A DNA stretch of 64,000 nt from Bombyx mori (taxonomy: Eukaryota; Arthropoda; Insecta; Lepidoptera; Bombycidae). The stretch is taken from contig NC_085133.1 in assembly GCF_030269925.1 (NCBI RefSeq), positions 9,940,001 through 10,004,000 on the forward strand, written 5' to 3'. Below the pieces are notes generated by a model. That model was not told the DNA's origin and did no database searches. It saw only the letters and a program-made list of their open reading frames with translations. Within the stretch, counting starts at the first letter, position 1; every line of letters starts with the position of its first letter. Below are positions 1-39,920 of this stretch, in pieces. Both the position numbers and the translations under genes were made by a program.

Positions 1-488
1 TCAGGAAGGGCAGTGGTCCCAAAATTTATTATGAAACGAAACACGCCGGCTGCCGGCGAGACGGGCCCGTGGGCCTCATTGTCCGGCCGCAACGGTGATC
101 CACTACATACGTGAAAGACTACTAGATGAAAAATAACAATTATAATGTTTACTTTTAGTAAAATCTCAAAGTTTTCTAAATGTTTAACGACAGTAAAATT
201 GTATCCGAACGGAGTCCGTCTCTCGAGCTAACTTTACACAACGTCACCGCTCCGGAGCGCGCCGCCGGCTGACGAGAATGCGGCCTACCCGCGTGACGCA
301 CGCGCCGCGTCACGCCCGCGCGTCACGCGTCACGTCGCCTACAGGGGAGGAGAGGGGAGGGGGACGCGCGGCGTGCCACGACAGGCACTGTTCGGGACCG
401 GGCGGCTCTGACGTTATAACATTTCAACACTTATAGTAGTAAAGTTCGCAAGGTCGAGAAGACGAGAACAGAGACGGGTCTCCGGGGC
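1..488 (-). other. PMCA: PMCA 3' untranslated region
   Basis: Sequence after the TGA at 489-491 with no further open frame continuing the protein. It is GC-rich near the stop codon and AT-rich towards base 150. It holds one AATAAA-type signal at 25-30 (minus strand), so cleavage would fall at about bases 1-15 or just outside the window. Confidence 0.7.
25..30 (-). terminator. Polyadenylation signal AATAAA
   Basis: The plus strand reads TTTATT, giving AATAAA on the coding strand about 460 bases after the stop codon. It is the only canonical signal I see in 1-488. The assignment rests on position and motif only. Confidence 0.55.
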
Positions 489-26855
<26,367 letters not shown>

Positions 26856-29018
26856 CTGGGGACAAATAGAAAAAAATAATCAGTAACTACAGAATTCTTC
26901 TCAGTCGTATGCACTCTTGGTAGAGTGGTCGTGGTCATCATTTTGGGTGGTGGTGCGCTTCACCAGACGTCGCCATTCCTGGCGTACCGCGGCCCTTCTT
27001 GTGCAATTACAGAATGGATCTTACAAAAAGGCCGATATCGGGAAGCGATATGGATGAAATTGGAGTAGAAATAAGTTTAATTCTATGACTCACAATATCT
27101 TTGCGTACATAACTAGCACCATTATACCTTAAAGTAAAATCCTAGTAATATCCATACTTAAGCTCTCGAATATAACGTGATTAAATTTCGTAAAAGGTTT
27201 GATTTGCTTTAGTGCTTAGAAAAAAATCAGTTTAATCTTGTGACGCACAAGAAATCTTCAAGCCCTCGCTAGTACGATTGAAAAGTCTTCTTCTTGTGGC
27301 ATACAATTTATAGATGTTTCTACTTCTACAATATCTAAACTGCCAGTAATACGATTTCTATAAACATAATTTCCAATTTTTTATCTATACCTTATTATTT
27401 TATTATAATACGTATGTATTCCAGATTCACACAAGCGTTTACACACCTAATACAATAGCCAAATAATTACCAGCAAGAGACTGTGGATTATAATTTTATT
27501 GGGTCAGTAAAAAATACAATACACTTTAAAAAAATTGGCAGTTGAGGAGTATTGTATCATTGTCGTGAACTAATCAGAGGTTCGGGACGTAGTTTAATGA
27601 TTGAGGGATAGCACAAGCGTAATTCCAGTCGATAGCAATGTTTAAGGTACGATGGTATGGTGTTAATAAGTAATACCACCAGGCGGCTGGTGGCCCCCAG
27701 TCTGCCCATCAAGGTTAATCCAAAAAAATCAATGGACGCTCCAGTCTAAAGCCAATTGATGTACATACACACAATTGATATACGCGCCTCACAAGTCAAA
27801 CGACGGCCGATTACAAACGCGCTGGCGTACGTTTGAAGATGATTTCCTTTGAAGCTACGAGTTCTATTTTAAAAGATATTCGTATGTTTAATTTTTCTAC
27901 TTCGATACGGTTGTGATCGTAAAATGCAGTGTTAACGTTTTGTTGTATGCGTTTAGTAAACATAAAAAAAAAAAAAAAACAGTAAGTATTCTCGTGAATT
28001 TTTTTGAAGACTTTTTAAGATCGATCGGACAGTACATGACAAGTACTTTGTTTCGTGAAATCTATACGCAAACACATAAAATTGTAACAGACGTGTGGTT
28101 GGTTGTACGTTAAAGATATTAACAAAGTTACGCGTTCAAATCTCATTGTGTTCACTTATATTTTCCGTAAAGCCGGTTTTATCCAGTACGTGCTTTATCA
28201 CTTTACATTGACAACAAAATAATTATCTCAAATTAACAAATCGTAAATCTAAATCCGTACCATCCGAACTCTAAATAGATTTACCGTGTGTAATAGATAC
28301 TGAAATACACATACACGCGCATTATTTATTTACAACACGTATATATTAGTAACATCACGGTCGACGTACTGAAACGAAAGACTAATATCCTGTCCATCAC
28401 TCAAAAAGTATAACTCTTGAGTCATTTGACTGACAGTGAATCATATCGAATGAGTCGAATTGAAAGTAGATAGCGCCAGCTGCGATTCATTATCGGATAT
28501 CAAAGAAGATGAACTCGAAATCATGTTTTGAGTACACTCAAGATTGACGACAATGGCTTGTCATTTTATCAATGCATCAGATATAATCGTCTAGATTACG
28601 CCTAAATCGGTTATGTTGAGATTTGTAGAAAACAGCGCAGACCTTATTGGCGATACAAGAGAAATTGACGACCGCATCTGTGCCCTGTATCTAAATCGTA
28701 TAGGCAAAGTCTTTCTCGATTTTACTGCCCTAATTATTAATTAGAATGCGTTGTATCTAATGGAGAACAAAGGCCATCGCGCGCGCTTTAGCTGACAATG
28801 CGTCTCTTGGACAATATTCACCTACAGTTACAATTCAGCTTATCAAATTCAACACGTTTACAGTATCGAGTATACAATTTAAATAGTTGAACGCTTAGTA
28901 TATCAAATAAACGATTTAATTAATGTTATTTGTTTTGTTATAATTTAACACTCTATTAAACTTTACGTTTGGTGCTTTTACATGTTTTAAATTTAAATTA
29001 TTAATAGAGCTGTACCTC
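26856..29018. other. First intron in view, no feature recognised
   Basis: AT-rich, with short open frames only. A poly-A run at 27965-27980. No element could be bounded. Confidence 0.6.
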
Positions 29019-29146
29019 CTGTTCTTCGCCCTTCATGCGGCTAATGATCGGAGGCGCTGGCGGGACATCACAAGGAGTAAAATCATGTCGAATTATAATG
29101 GTCACGACCCTCAGCAGTGAGGAAACGACGCGAGGAGGAGGACCTC
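29019..29146 (+). mobile_element. RTE-like LINE 3' fragment
   Basis: It repeats the 3' part of the fragment at 9609: AATGATCGGAGGCGCTGGCG, CATCACAAGGAG, GAGGAAACGACGCGAGGAGG. 5'-truncated, with GAG-rich end. Confidence 0.8.
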
Positions 29147-29648
29147 CTGTTCTCCGTATGAATGAAATTCTGTTTTATAACTAAGTAATATAGTAAAATT
29201 ATCAAGAATATTTAAAACTGCATTTACTTGGAAGACTTAATAGTATACACCCGTTGAAGGTTAATATTGTCTGACACAACAAAATGAATACTTTCAGTCT
29301 GAGTTTCGCGCGATTACTTTATAGCAAAATACCTAAGAGATTGCATTTAATAGCATTTTCATTATAAGGTCTTGCTTGGATAGTAGAACCCAGATTCATA
29401 CAAAACACACCTGTGGCGATAATCCGATGATTCAACCTCCTGACCTGAAAGGCACAGATACGCCGTACGCATTAGTATCAGCACCCTGGCTATTTTTGTT
29501 GTAGTGATGAACTGGTATATATCGTACTACTGGACTGCACTAACATTACGACGTACTTTCTCAACATGACAAATGCATTATAGTTTCCTCAGCTTTCCAA
29601 GCATTGAAAAGAGTTCTAAGCGGTAAGCAAGAGGCCTTAAGCCCAAAA

Positions 29649-29931
29649 CACGTCATCTCGGATCCTCCCGATCCACTAACGGTGCTTTTAGGTACCCCAA
29701 GCACCGGTCATCATTCTCGTCGAACCCGTCGCTTACGACGAAGGGCTCGGCGAGTAAATTAACCCACAGACACAGCCCACTGAGTTTCTCGCCGGATCTT
29801 GTCAGTGGGTCGCGTTTCCGATCCGGTGGTAGATTCGTGTTAGCAACATCGTCAGGTTTGAGCCCCGTGAGCTCACCTACTAGCCCAGCGACACTGACAT
29901 GCTCCCAGACCATCAGGTTAGGTAGGAAAAA
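29649..29931 (-). mobile_element. Interspersed repeat family 2 copy
   Basis: Reverse orientation: CACGTCATCTCGGATCCTCC, GTGCTTTTAGGTACC, CGACGAAGGGCTCGGCGAGT and GCCCCGTGAGCTCACC, ending in TAGGTAGGAAAAAA. Confidence 0.85.
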
Positions 29932-31408
29932 AGAGGTCTTACTGTGCTCTTGGCATTGCTTAAATTTGCATCGTTAACCTAAACAGGGCCGAAGCTCTAG
30001 GGACCGATACAGTACTAAAAACGACAAGGATCTATTGTACAAAACAATCTTCCTTCACTACATTTTACACAATACTTCACCTAAGTCCAACTGAGTCAAA
30101 ATCATAACATCTTAAGATTTCCGTGTCGCCGGTTAACGATGGGAGCAAATATAAAATATTTACATATTACATATATTATGTAATCGAATCACCAAAATAT
30201 GTATTACGTTATCGAATAAAACCGGTTTGGGTTATGTTAATTTAAAATACAAATTATTCAAAAATTTAAAGCAGTTTCAATACTTTTGTTGCGGTTAAAA
30301 TTAGTTGTAGCATCTGAAGACGTATCTAATTTTTGCGATAATCGCTTTTATAAAGCATAAAGCTTATTTGTGTAAATGTATTATTCTCGAATTTATTAGT
30401 TATTAGTAGAATATTATAAGTCTCATCATCATCATCATCATCAGCCTTTATCTGCCCACTGCTGGACATAGGCCTTCCCCAATGCCTTCCACATAATATA
30501 AGTCTCGAACTAAACTAATTATATAAATATTTATCCAATAGTTCATCAAAATATTATCCTAACAATGATTGCGTATAAATAAATATCTCTAATATACAAG
30601 AAATGATTACAATTATAAATTTCTCCTTTTAATCGTTTTCTCTGCCTGGTGTAGTATTATTCACTAATGGATTCTGACTTCTCTAATTTCAATATAGTGG
30701 AGTCTCTACAGGGTCGCCCCGTCTATTTCTTCGGTAGAATTCCAATTCCATTACGATTTTGAATTCTTGTCTTGTTTCAATAATGTGTTGATGTTGATTA
30801 TAAACTCACATGAGACATTTTAAAACCAGATATTCAATTTGGGTCTTTTATACGGCCACTTTCAATTTTGAGTACAATTTATAGCTTATGCGTTATATAA
30901 TAGATATATAAACTTAAAACAACAAACATGCAGCGGTAATAAAGATTTTTATCAAGATCGTTATCCCAAATGTTGTTCACGAATTATCATTAGTCCGTGG
31001 CCGTAATTAGCCAAATTATCATTAAAATCCCTTTACATAAATTGATAAAACGATAATTTAATATTATTTTTAGATAAGTTTAATAGCCTAAGTCGCCTTT
31101 GTAGTCTTTGTACATACCAATTATATTCGTTATGTGTCATAGTCAAATTCTATCGTTAAGTATAAAATTAGACAACAAAAAACCCGGAAAACTGTGGAGG
31201 CTACAGTCTAAAGTCGGTGATATCTTCAAGAAAAGACGTACGCGATACACAATTTGGTTGTTTTTTGTTTGATTCTGGTTTCGATGAGGGCACATAAACG
31301 TGACCTCTCCGTATAACTTGATACATAGGTCTAAATAAATGCATTAGCGTAGCAGGTAGCTTCTTAATGTTAAAACGGGACTATCCACAATATGCTTTCG
31401 TAGAGTAT
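29932..31408. other. AT-rich non-coding stretch with a LINE tail
   Basis: No exon seen. Bases 30421-30490 hold a CAT microsatellite followed by CCCACTGCTGGACATAGGCC, which matches the 3' end of the minus-oriented LINE at 49665 and so is a very short tail copy of it. Confidence 0.65.
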
Positions 31409-31672
31409 TAGAGTTTTTTGGACATATTGCTCGAAAGGAGGGTCGGTCACAACCTTGAGCAGCTGATGGTGACAGGCAAGATAGAGGGCAAACGTCCCAG
31501 AGGACGCAGTCCCACGAGATGGGCAAACCAATTTGGTCTTGTCTGGACATCAAGCTCCACGACGCCCTCCGCGAGGCCAAGGATCACAGTAGACGGAGGA
31601 CGATTGGGTTGATGCAGCGGGGGAGTCACGACCGTCAGTAATGAGGAGAACGACACAAGGAGGAGGAGCAGA
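31409..31672 (+). mobile_element. RTE-like LINE 3' fragment, diverged subfamily
   Basis: It encodes LEQLMVTGKIEGKRPRGRSP then TRWANQFG, parallel to the 9609 fragment, then goes out of frame. It ends ACGACACAAGGAGGAGG. Confidence 0.75.
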
Positions 31673-32219
31673 TAACCTATTTTTCAGATCGCATTACTCT
31701 GGCAGGAAGTTCGTTCCGACTCCGGCTTACATCACTATCAGGAATTATAATACAATTGATGTTCGATTCCCACCATGCATCTTGGGTTTGCGATGGCGCC
31801 GAGGGTCAGTCGGATCGCATGACACACTAACACAACTTGCGGACATAATATTCATACAGATACAGGGAGCGGTACATACCGAGTGGAGAAGATTGACATA
31901 CAGTCACGATCCTCAGCATTGAGGGAACAACCAGAAAGAGAAAGTGATGTTCGATTGAAAGTTATTCGTGAACACAGATTATTAGTGTTGTGCAAATTTA
32001 TTATTACCAACGCCGTAAACGAGCCATTGCATATTCACGTGACTATCAGTACCCCGATTTCTTATCTATAAGGCCACGCACGCCAGTGCTTACTTCTCAT
32101 TCTTCTTTTTGTCCTTAACCAACATTATGTAAGGTCGTTACAGCATACTGCATAGGTATTTGGCATGAGTTTTACGAACAGCCACCTGCCTGACGTCACC
32201 CTACTATGGGTTATATCTC

Positions 32220-32393
32220 CAGTCTACTTAGTGCGAGTTTTTTAACGTTCTCGATACCGTAAAAGTTAACTCAAATTTGTATGGAGTTGGAACGTTTGCC
32301 TACGTTTGCCGCTAGGAGCGCTGTTCCAACTGCATACACATTTAAATTAACTTTTATGCTATCGAGAAAGTTAAAAAACTCGCACTAAACACG
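32220..32393. mobile_element. Palindromic MITE, copy 2
   Basis: Arms CTTAGTGCGAGTTTTTTAAC and its inverted partner (GTTAAAAAACTCGCACTAAA at the right), with the same core words as the copy at 21237 (TTTGCCGCTAGGAGCGCTGT). About 170 bp. Confidence 0.8.
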
Positions 32394-33014
32394 CAATAGT
32401 ATCCATTATAAAGCTCAACGTACCATAGACAGGACTAAATTTTCTTTTCCTTTACCTTTAGATTTCAAAATTCCAAAAAGTTAAAAATATTACTATGCAT
32501 ACGCATTCCGTCTATGACTAAATACATCGTCTGATTAAATTTTTGTGTTAATGTTAATTAGCATTTGAATTATGACTCACTATTCACGAACTAACATTAC
32601 ATAACAAATTACGTAGAAATTGTCCCAAATTTAAAGATAAATTAAGTACACCTTCACCCATTTTTTTTATTTACTACGTTAACTGATTATGTACACACGC
32701 TAGCTGAATGGATATGAGGAAATGGCCTTGACCTCTGATGTCGACCTTGGTGCAAGGTCGGGTACCAAATGTCGGACTCATGTTTTTATTGGAATTATTG
32801 CGTTTGCTCTTATTTTTCGGGGGTAAATAGAGACAGTGACAAAGTGCGGAGGAACGATAAAATAAAATTGTGTACGTTTGTAACAATTGCGTTTTTGGGG
32901 ATCTTTCTACTTGGGCGGATTAGCTCATCTGGTGTTGTATATCTAATAGAGCCCATAGACATAGTTCTCTAGGAAACAGTTATTGTGGTACAATGGAGAT
33001 TTCGATCTCATAGT
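32394..33014. other. Non-coding stretch with an old Bm1 trace
   Basis: A decayed reverse Bm1 piece at 32910-32975 (GCTCATCTGGTGTTG, AGAGCCCATAGACATAG). Nothing else recognised. Confidence 0.55.
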
Positions 33015-33256
33015 TTTACTGGTGGTAGGACCTCTTGTGAGTCCGCGCGGGTAGGTACCACCACCCTGCCTATTTCTGCCGTGAAGCAGTAATGCGTTTC
33101 GGTTTGAAGGGTGGGGCAGCCGTTGTTACTATACTTGAGACCTTAGAACTTATATCTCAAGGTGGGTGGCGCATTTACGTTGTAGATGTCTATGGGCTCC
33201 AGTAGCCACTTAGGTGGGCTGTGAGCTCGTCCACCCATCTAAGCTATAAAAAAAAA
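33015..33256 (+). mobile_element. Bm1 SINE
   Basis: A Bm1 body close to consensus with A tail; a short deletion at 33211 removes the CAACACCAG part. Confidence 0.93.
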
Positions 33257-33528
33257 CATGACTTTACTTTCGTCTCAGTATTATTTATTATTAAGTGTCA
33301 AGGGATTCGTATTAATATTAGGTCTGCAATTAGCTCATCAGCTTGTATTGCATCGATCTATCAACATTAAAGTTCAAGTGGGGTCAGTTGTTATTCACGA
33401 CCCTATAGTGTATCTTTATTGACTAATTAACGTTTATTAGTTAGCATATTTATAGAATGACTCAAGTATATTATCATAAGCATTGTCTCATCTAGCGCTA
33501 CAATGACATGTCTATCAAAAAGTATCAA

Positions 33529-33657
33529 GTTTTTTTTTTTTTTTTTTTTTTATTGCCCTTGTAGGCAGACGAGCATACGGCCCACCTGATGGTGAGTGGT
33601 TACCGTCGCCCATGGACTTCAGCAATGCCAGGGGCAGAGCCAAGCCGCTGCCCACCG
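33529..33657 (-). mobile_element. LINE 3' tail fragment (GCCCTTGTAGGCAGACGAGC family)
   Basis: A run of about 20 T, then GCCCTTGTAGGCAGACGAGC to AAGCCGCTGCCCACCG. Close to the copy at 12545. Confidence 0.8.
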
Positions 33658-33925
33658 TATTAGTGTATTTAAAAAAACTATAAAGGTGACATTCGGTTGC
33701 TTCATTCCCTGTCTTTATTTATGATCAGACCATACTACACTACGAGTATAGCGTTCTCATCGGAAATACGGGTAATTTCTGGAGAATTTCATGATGATAA
33801 AACAATAGAAGTCATTAAAAATGAAGTCCGATAAACTAGCACATAAATAAATGTATATACTAATGGTAACCATTTAAAAGGAATAGAAAACATGAAATCA
33901 ATAAATTAATCACGAAATTATACAA

Positions 33926-34168
33926 TTTTTTTTATTGCTTTTGATGGGTGGATGACTTCACAGCCCACCTGGTGTTAAGTGGTTACTGGAGCCCATAGAC
34001 ATCTACGACGTAAATGCGCCACCCACCTTGAGATATAAGTGTTAAGGTCTCAGTATAGTTACGACGGCTGCCCCACCCTTCAAGCCGAAACGCATTACTG
34101 CTTCACGGCAGAAATAGGCAGGGTGGTGGTACCTACCCGTGCGGACTCATAAGAGGTCCTACCACCAC
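33926..34168 (-). mobile_element. Bm1 SINE
   Basis: Reverse-oriented body from the T-run at 33926 to GGTCCTACCACCA. Confidence 0.93.
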
Positions 34169-37100
34169 ATCGCGATGTACATGTAAATCATGTCACTCTG
34201 ATAACTAACATATACTGAGATGATATTGATAATAACGATTTATTATTATTATTAGCGCTATTCACATTATTGAGTTTACATTATGGTACGACTGTATCTT
34301 TTAACTAATATAAATCATCTATCGATGAAGGTAAATTCTACTTCGTTTTTTTATGGCATTAGCAAAGATACATAATGTATACACGAAATAAAAACCTGCT
34401 TAGTTACCGATTTTACAAAGCAAAGTCCAAAAGTCACGCTCGAGAGTACCGGATCAAGCCTTTTAATGATCAACCCGGAGCCACATCGTGTGTGATTACT
34501 GAGTGATTATGAATGAATAAACGAGTTTAAAGAAGAACAACTTCTGCGGAAACATCGAGGAGGGAACTTAATGATACATGAAAATAGCTATTCTGTTTAA
34601 TTGAAAAGGCTCAACAATTATTATTATTATTTTTTACTAATTTTACTAATTTATACCATATTCTAAGTATGTACACACGTACCTAGCCTTCATTCCCGCA
34701 AAGAACCAAAGGGAAATGGGGGTGACTGAAAATCAGCGCTGTTCGATCGTATCAACCTTGAACAGCAATAGCTGAGCCACCTCCTTTTGCCTTTTTCTCT
34801 CCTTTTTTTTCTTTCCTTTTATTTGATTTCATTTTATTTTATTTGATGTGAAAGGCAATAAATGATTTTTATTATTATTATTATTAATTACTCTATACGC
34901 CTGTACGCTTAATGGCCAAAGTTTAGCGGCAAGGTCCACGAGTACAATAGACGACTTCTGAATGACTGATGTAGGTACGATGCACAAGTTCTTACCGAAA
35001 TAGAATATCGATAACGTCCGACCGTGGACTGCGGAACTGAACTACTATTGGACTATCAATCAATAGCATTGTGTAAATTTTACTTTTCAAAAATCAATAA
35101 CGTGACATCTATTCTATGTCAGCATTCCGATAAATTTGAGTAACGAGGTTGCTATCTTTAGCACCCACAAAAATGTACTATATGAATCGTCTATTATAAA
35201 AGGTGGCAATCTGTGCATTTGGATTAAAAAAAATTATTGATATGTCAATACAGATTGATTTGAATTTATTCGTCTCCTTCAAAGAATACGGTTCAAAACC
35301 TGCATTAAATAAAGGTTAATAGTTAACCTGTTATTTATCTAAGATGTCGTTCCGAAGAGTTTTGTGACTGCCAATGGAATACAAAGTCAATAATTAGTTT
35401 TTCTGATTTACCAATAATTGTCCAAAAATCAGATTGCCGGCTTTGATAATAGTCGACTCATATATCCTAATTAAATTGGATTAGTATCGGAAACCAAACA
35501 ATTATAACTTTATTTATGTGTTTTCTTACTAAAATCTGCATATTTAGTACATGGACGTAAAACAATTCGAGCGAAGGTTACATGACAATTAAAATGCTAC
35601 AATAGTTGTAGCCAACAGGACATGAACAATTACAAAGTTGCGTCAATGGACGACGTTTCCGATTAATTTAAATGGCTATATTAATTGTGGTTATTGTGTT
35701 GTAACTAATTACATTCGCGACTCTGCGTTCGTAACAAAATTCATACTAAATTCCAAATACTTGCAAGGATCAATAACCAAATGGCCATTGAGTTATCCTT
35801 TTTGGTTACCTTGTGGAAGCTCATATACTTGACAACGTGAATATTATTTATCCGTGGAACCCATATTCACACTCATACGGGCTTAAAATAGTACCAGAAA
35901 TGCGGCAGGATTGGGTTCCATATCGTGGAATCGCAGACTTTAAACTGCCAACACATTACTATAAATTTAAGACTTTGTAACAAGAAAGGGAACTTTATCA
36001 AAATAGCACTGTTCCAACAACCATTTACCCATAAGTAAGCATGTACTATCACAAAAATAAAGGTATCTACGGATGGCGTGTGAAAGGGTTTTGGGTCCAC
36101 GCCCTGTTCCCTCACAATGGTCGTGAAAAACGATCGAGTTACGCGTAAAGACGTCCTAAGGTCGCGGCAATTTGTATGTGTGAAGTTTATCGATTTACGA
36201 CTCTTTGGTGACTGACGAAGGTTTTTTTTTGCGATGAATAAATTTGTGTAATACAATCGAGCGAGTTTACCTATTAAGCTTCCCGGAAAATTATAAGACG
36301 ACTTAAATTTGTGTCGAAAATTGGGCCGCGCGTTTATTGAGATTATAAGGTTCGAAAAGATAATTTTACTAATTTATTGGACTTTACTAATTGCATATTA
36401 ATGGTACTTTGGTAGAAACCATCAAGTAGTATCTCAAGTCTCAATTGAAATAAAGAGAAAGATCGTAAACCCAAAGAGACAGTGCGAAAGCTCCCCTAAT
36501 AAATCCCACGACTATGCAGGAAAACAGTTTCTCACCTAAATCTGTCGGACACTAAAAGACAAGTGGAATGATTTAGAACGTAAACCATACTGGGAAACTC
36601 ATTTTGTTGTTCAAATTCACAAGCAAGTCTTTGAATATCGAAACTTCCGTAGAGACATAAAACGTTGTAAAGACAAAACAATCTCAAGATCCTCTGTGTA
36701 GATATTGTGGTTTGCTAAAGCAATCAGCAGTTAACTTTGTTTCGAAGGGTTATAGGTGATTTTTCCGTTGTTGGGCGCAAAAACAACTTCGCTTCGTTTT
36801 AGTGTGCGTATACGGATTTAGCTTTAACAATCAGGGTGGAGTTTTACGAGCACCGAAACTCAGTGGTCCTCGTTGTATTAAGATCGCGCAGTTCTCGGCC
36901 TGTCTGATGTCTTCGTTTTATTAATATGATCTACGTAAAAACACCACGTTTTCGGTTGCTTGAGGACTTAGACATTGGCCATTTAATTATACTTTGTTAG
37001 TTTGGTATATCTCGTTTATAATTTATTAGTAATAAAATTGACCCTGAAATTTTATAAACCAATCATGCATTTTATTTTGAATTAGAGCCAACCAGCAAAA

Positions 37101-39744
37101 AACCAAGTCAGAAACATCTAAGAATATGTTATAGCATGAATAAAAATAGTAAAGTATGCACCAAACTCTTGACAAACAAATAAAAGGCTTAATTCAAGAA
37201 AATACCTGCCTAACAACTTCTCTATTATTAGGAGCGTAGTCAAGAATAACGCATCAGTGAATAACTCCGCAGAGATCTTGCTACTATGGATTTCCACTTA
37301 AATAAGTTACGTAAGACAATCTGAAAAGATTGATCGAATCACTTTAATGTTAGGAATTCACTTGAAGAACAATTTGGTGCAGAATAACTAGTGATTTAAA
37401 AAAATACAAGTTTATAGAAGATGAATATAATGTAAAAATAAAATGTATATCCTTCGGAAAATAAATTTACTAGAAAAATAAAATTATCTTCAATTGTCAA
37501 CGTAATGGGCTATTATTTATTGAAACGTTCCATTCATTAGTATATTTTCTGGGATGTGTACAATAAACTATAAATATGATATTTTGCATTGTTACTATAT
37601 TTGCCTACCCTCAATTTTAAGTTATATCGCCAAAACATCCGGCAAAGTTCTCCTATTGTCATACATCGAGGCTTATATTAGCAAAGACAGTACACGTTAT
37701 GTCCGTGTATTGAAAGTGAATGTAGCCTAATGTAGTACGGATAGGGTTCAATGACCCGACTAATCCCATTTGGTCGGCGGTAATCAGGGGTGCCACAGTA
37801 TGTTCATATCATAATATTTTTATTTTATTTTAAGGACAGGTTTCATTTTTGTTTACTGTTTTATTTCTCGTATCCATGGTATATATAACGTTTTATTTTT
37901 AAAATAACTTGGCAAAAAAAAGGATTGGGGTGATGACATTACCACTGGTTAGCGGCAGGAATAAGGTCAATATGATGGCACCCAGCTGATCAACGCACCT
38001 TTAAACCAGAAAATAAATTGATAAATTACTAATTTATTATGCGAACCAATTGATTAATTCACACCTCGCTGCCGACGATATAATCTCTGTCAACGAGGGC
38101 CAACCCTGTTATATTATTTATAACTTATATGTGAATAGAACCTACTTTGGCTTCGCATAATTGGGGCGAGGGTATTTAGCGTTGAATGTATACGTAGCAA
38201 TCTAAAGGTTGAATGATTTGTTGTAGTGACTTTTAGATAAAAGATGCTTTCGCGATTTCATACAGGATTTTCAATCAGGTATAAAGGTTGGTCATAAGCG
38301 AACAAATGTACCCAATAAATGCATTTTTGAAAGGGTTTGCAAACTTTACCTTTGAGTGGACGGCCACTAAGCCTTATCTGAAATGTTAACAACAACGGCA
38401 CAATGATCTAAATAGATCAAATAAAAGGAACTAAAAGGAAGGACGCTGAAATGGCACTCAACATATTCATAATGGTGCTAATTGAAAATTAGGAAATAGA
38501 TGAATTAAAGGAAAAATAGTATTAAAAGTTAGACCAATTATATTAAGTGCCACATAATTTAAATACTTCACATGGGCGTTAGATGAAGCTCTAATTTAAT
38601 ATACATACGGTGAATGCAATAGTAGCTTGTAGCGTTTTTAATATTGTGTTCAGAATTAGTTCTTTCTTATCAATGGTTCTAAGATGAGAACGATAAAAAT
38701 GACAGCATGGCAAAAACATTACCGACGAATCTGTAGTAATTTCTGAATATAGAGTATTTAAAGTCTGTTTGGAGAATGATTCTAATGATTTATCGGGTGA
38801 CTTAAAAAAGCTATTATTTACAAAATGCTGACGCATTTCAGAATATAAACATTAATATTTCAGTCACCATAATTAGATTATGCATAGTTTTGACCTATCA
38901 TTAATCTATCATTAGCCTGTCGTGAACGTCTTTCGACTAATGATGACCATTATCATGATACTGTTGCAACAAAAATTGTTCGAAGTAATTTCCTTCATTC
39001 AATTACCAATTAAAAATCATTTTAGCGTACGTGACTATTGTAGATGAGCATTCTTCATTAATAATTTATCACTGTAACCTAATAACCTTAAATTACTTTC
39101 CAAACAACACAAAAAAAAACCAGTAATTGTGATTCGAGAACCTCCTAATTGAAGTCGGTTAAAAACGTAAAATTCAAATAGAGAAGCTCTCTTTTTATTT
39201 AAAAATCAATTTAAGAAGAAGACAAACACGTCGAATATCGTAAAAGCACTTATAGTTTACTAACATGTAAGTACTTAGTATATTTACAGAACAGCTTCCG
39301 CTGTATTAAATGTCTGTTGATTGAATGTGGACTTTGATGCCCAATACATAAAGGTCAAGCCCGAATGTAATATCTGGCGAAAGATATTATGCAAGCACTT
39401 TCAGTACGCGCGTGAATCATTGATATTTTATTTTCGTACTATATTTTATAGCCATTTGGAGAACAAAGATGACTGAGTTAAATTCATAGGCTCGCATAGG
39501 ATAGCGCCGCCCATTTATGTACCTATTACTGACAAGTCCAAGACGAAGGCCATTTTTTTTCTTAAAGGGAAAAGGAAAAGAAACTTGTTTACTATTTTAT
39601 TGGTCTTCTCTCGGACTAGATTGTCGTGTGCAGTTCAGTCTGGTTTCCTGATTTAAAGTCTCAACATGTGGATGCGACTTCCAACCCTCTACGTATAAAC
39701 TTTGGAAGGGGCACCTTGTAAATGATCCTTAAGCCTAGCCTAAT
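34169..39744. other. Long AT-rich non-coding stretch
   Basis: 5.6 kb without recognised exon, RNA gene or bounded transposon. Simple (ATT)n tracts at about 34618-34640 and 34868-34890. The longest open frames (for example 35873-36256 minus) show no known motif. Confidence 0.6.
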
Positions 39745-39920
39745 GAATTTCTCACCGGATCTTCTCAGTTGGTCGCGATTCCGATCCGGTGGTAGATGCG
39801 AAGCACTGCTCTTGCTAGGGCTAGTGTTCGCAAATTCTCTCATATTGAGCCCGTGAGCTCACTTACCCGTCCGGGCGTAATTGGAATAGCCTCTTACGCT
39901 ACCAGCGAATAGGTAGGAAC
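39745..39920 (-). mobile_element. Interspersed repeat family 2 copy, diverged
   Basis: AATTTCTCACCGGATCTTCT, CGATCCGGTGGTAGATGCG, GAGCCCGTGAGCTCACTTAC and a final TAGGTAGGAAC; missing the outer part of the family. Confidence 0.75.

Noticed and set aside
30420..30445. CAT trinucleotide run as a CRISPR-like or regulatory repeat
   Set aside because: It is the simple-sequence tail of a truncated LINE end.
35873..36256. 127-codon minus frame
   Set aside because: No family motif, no splice context, AT-rich composition like the surroundings.
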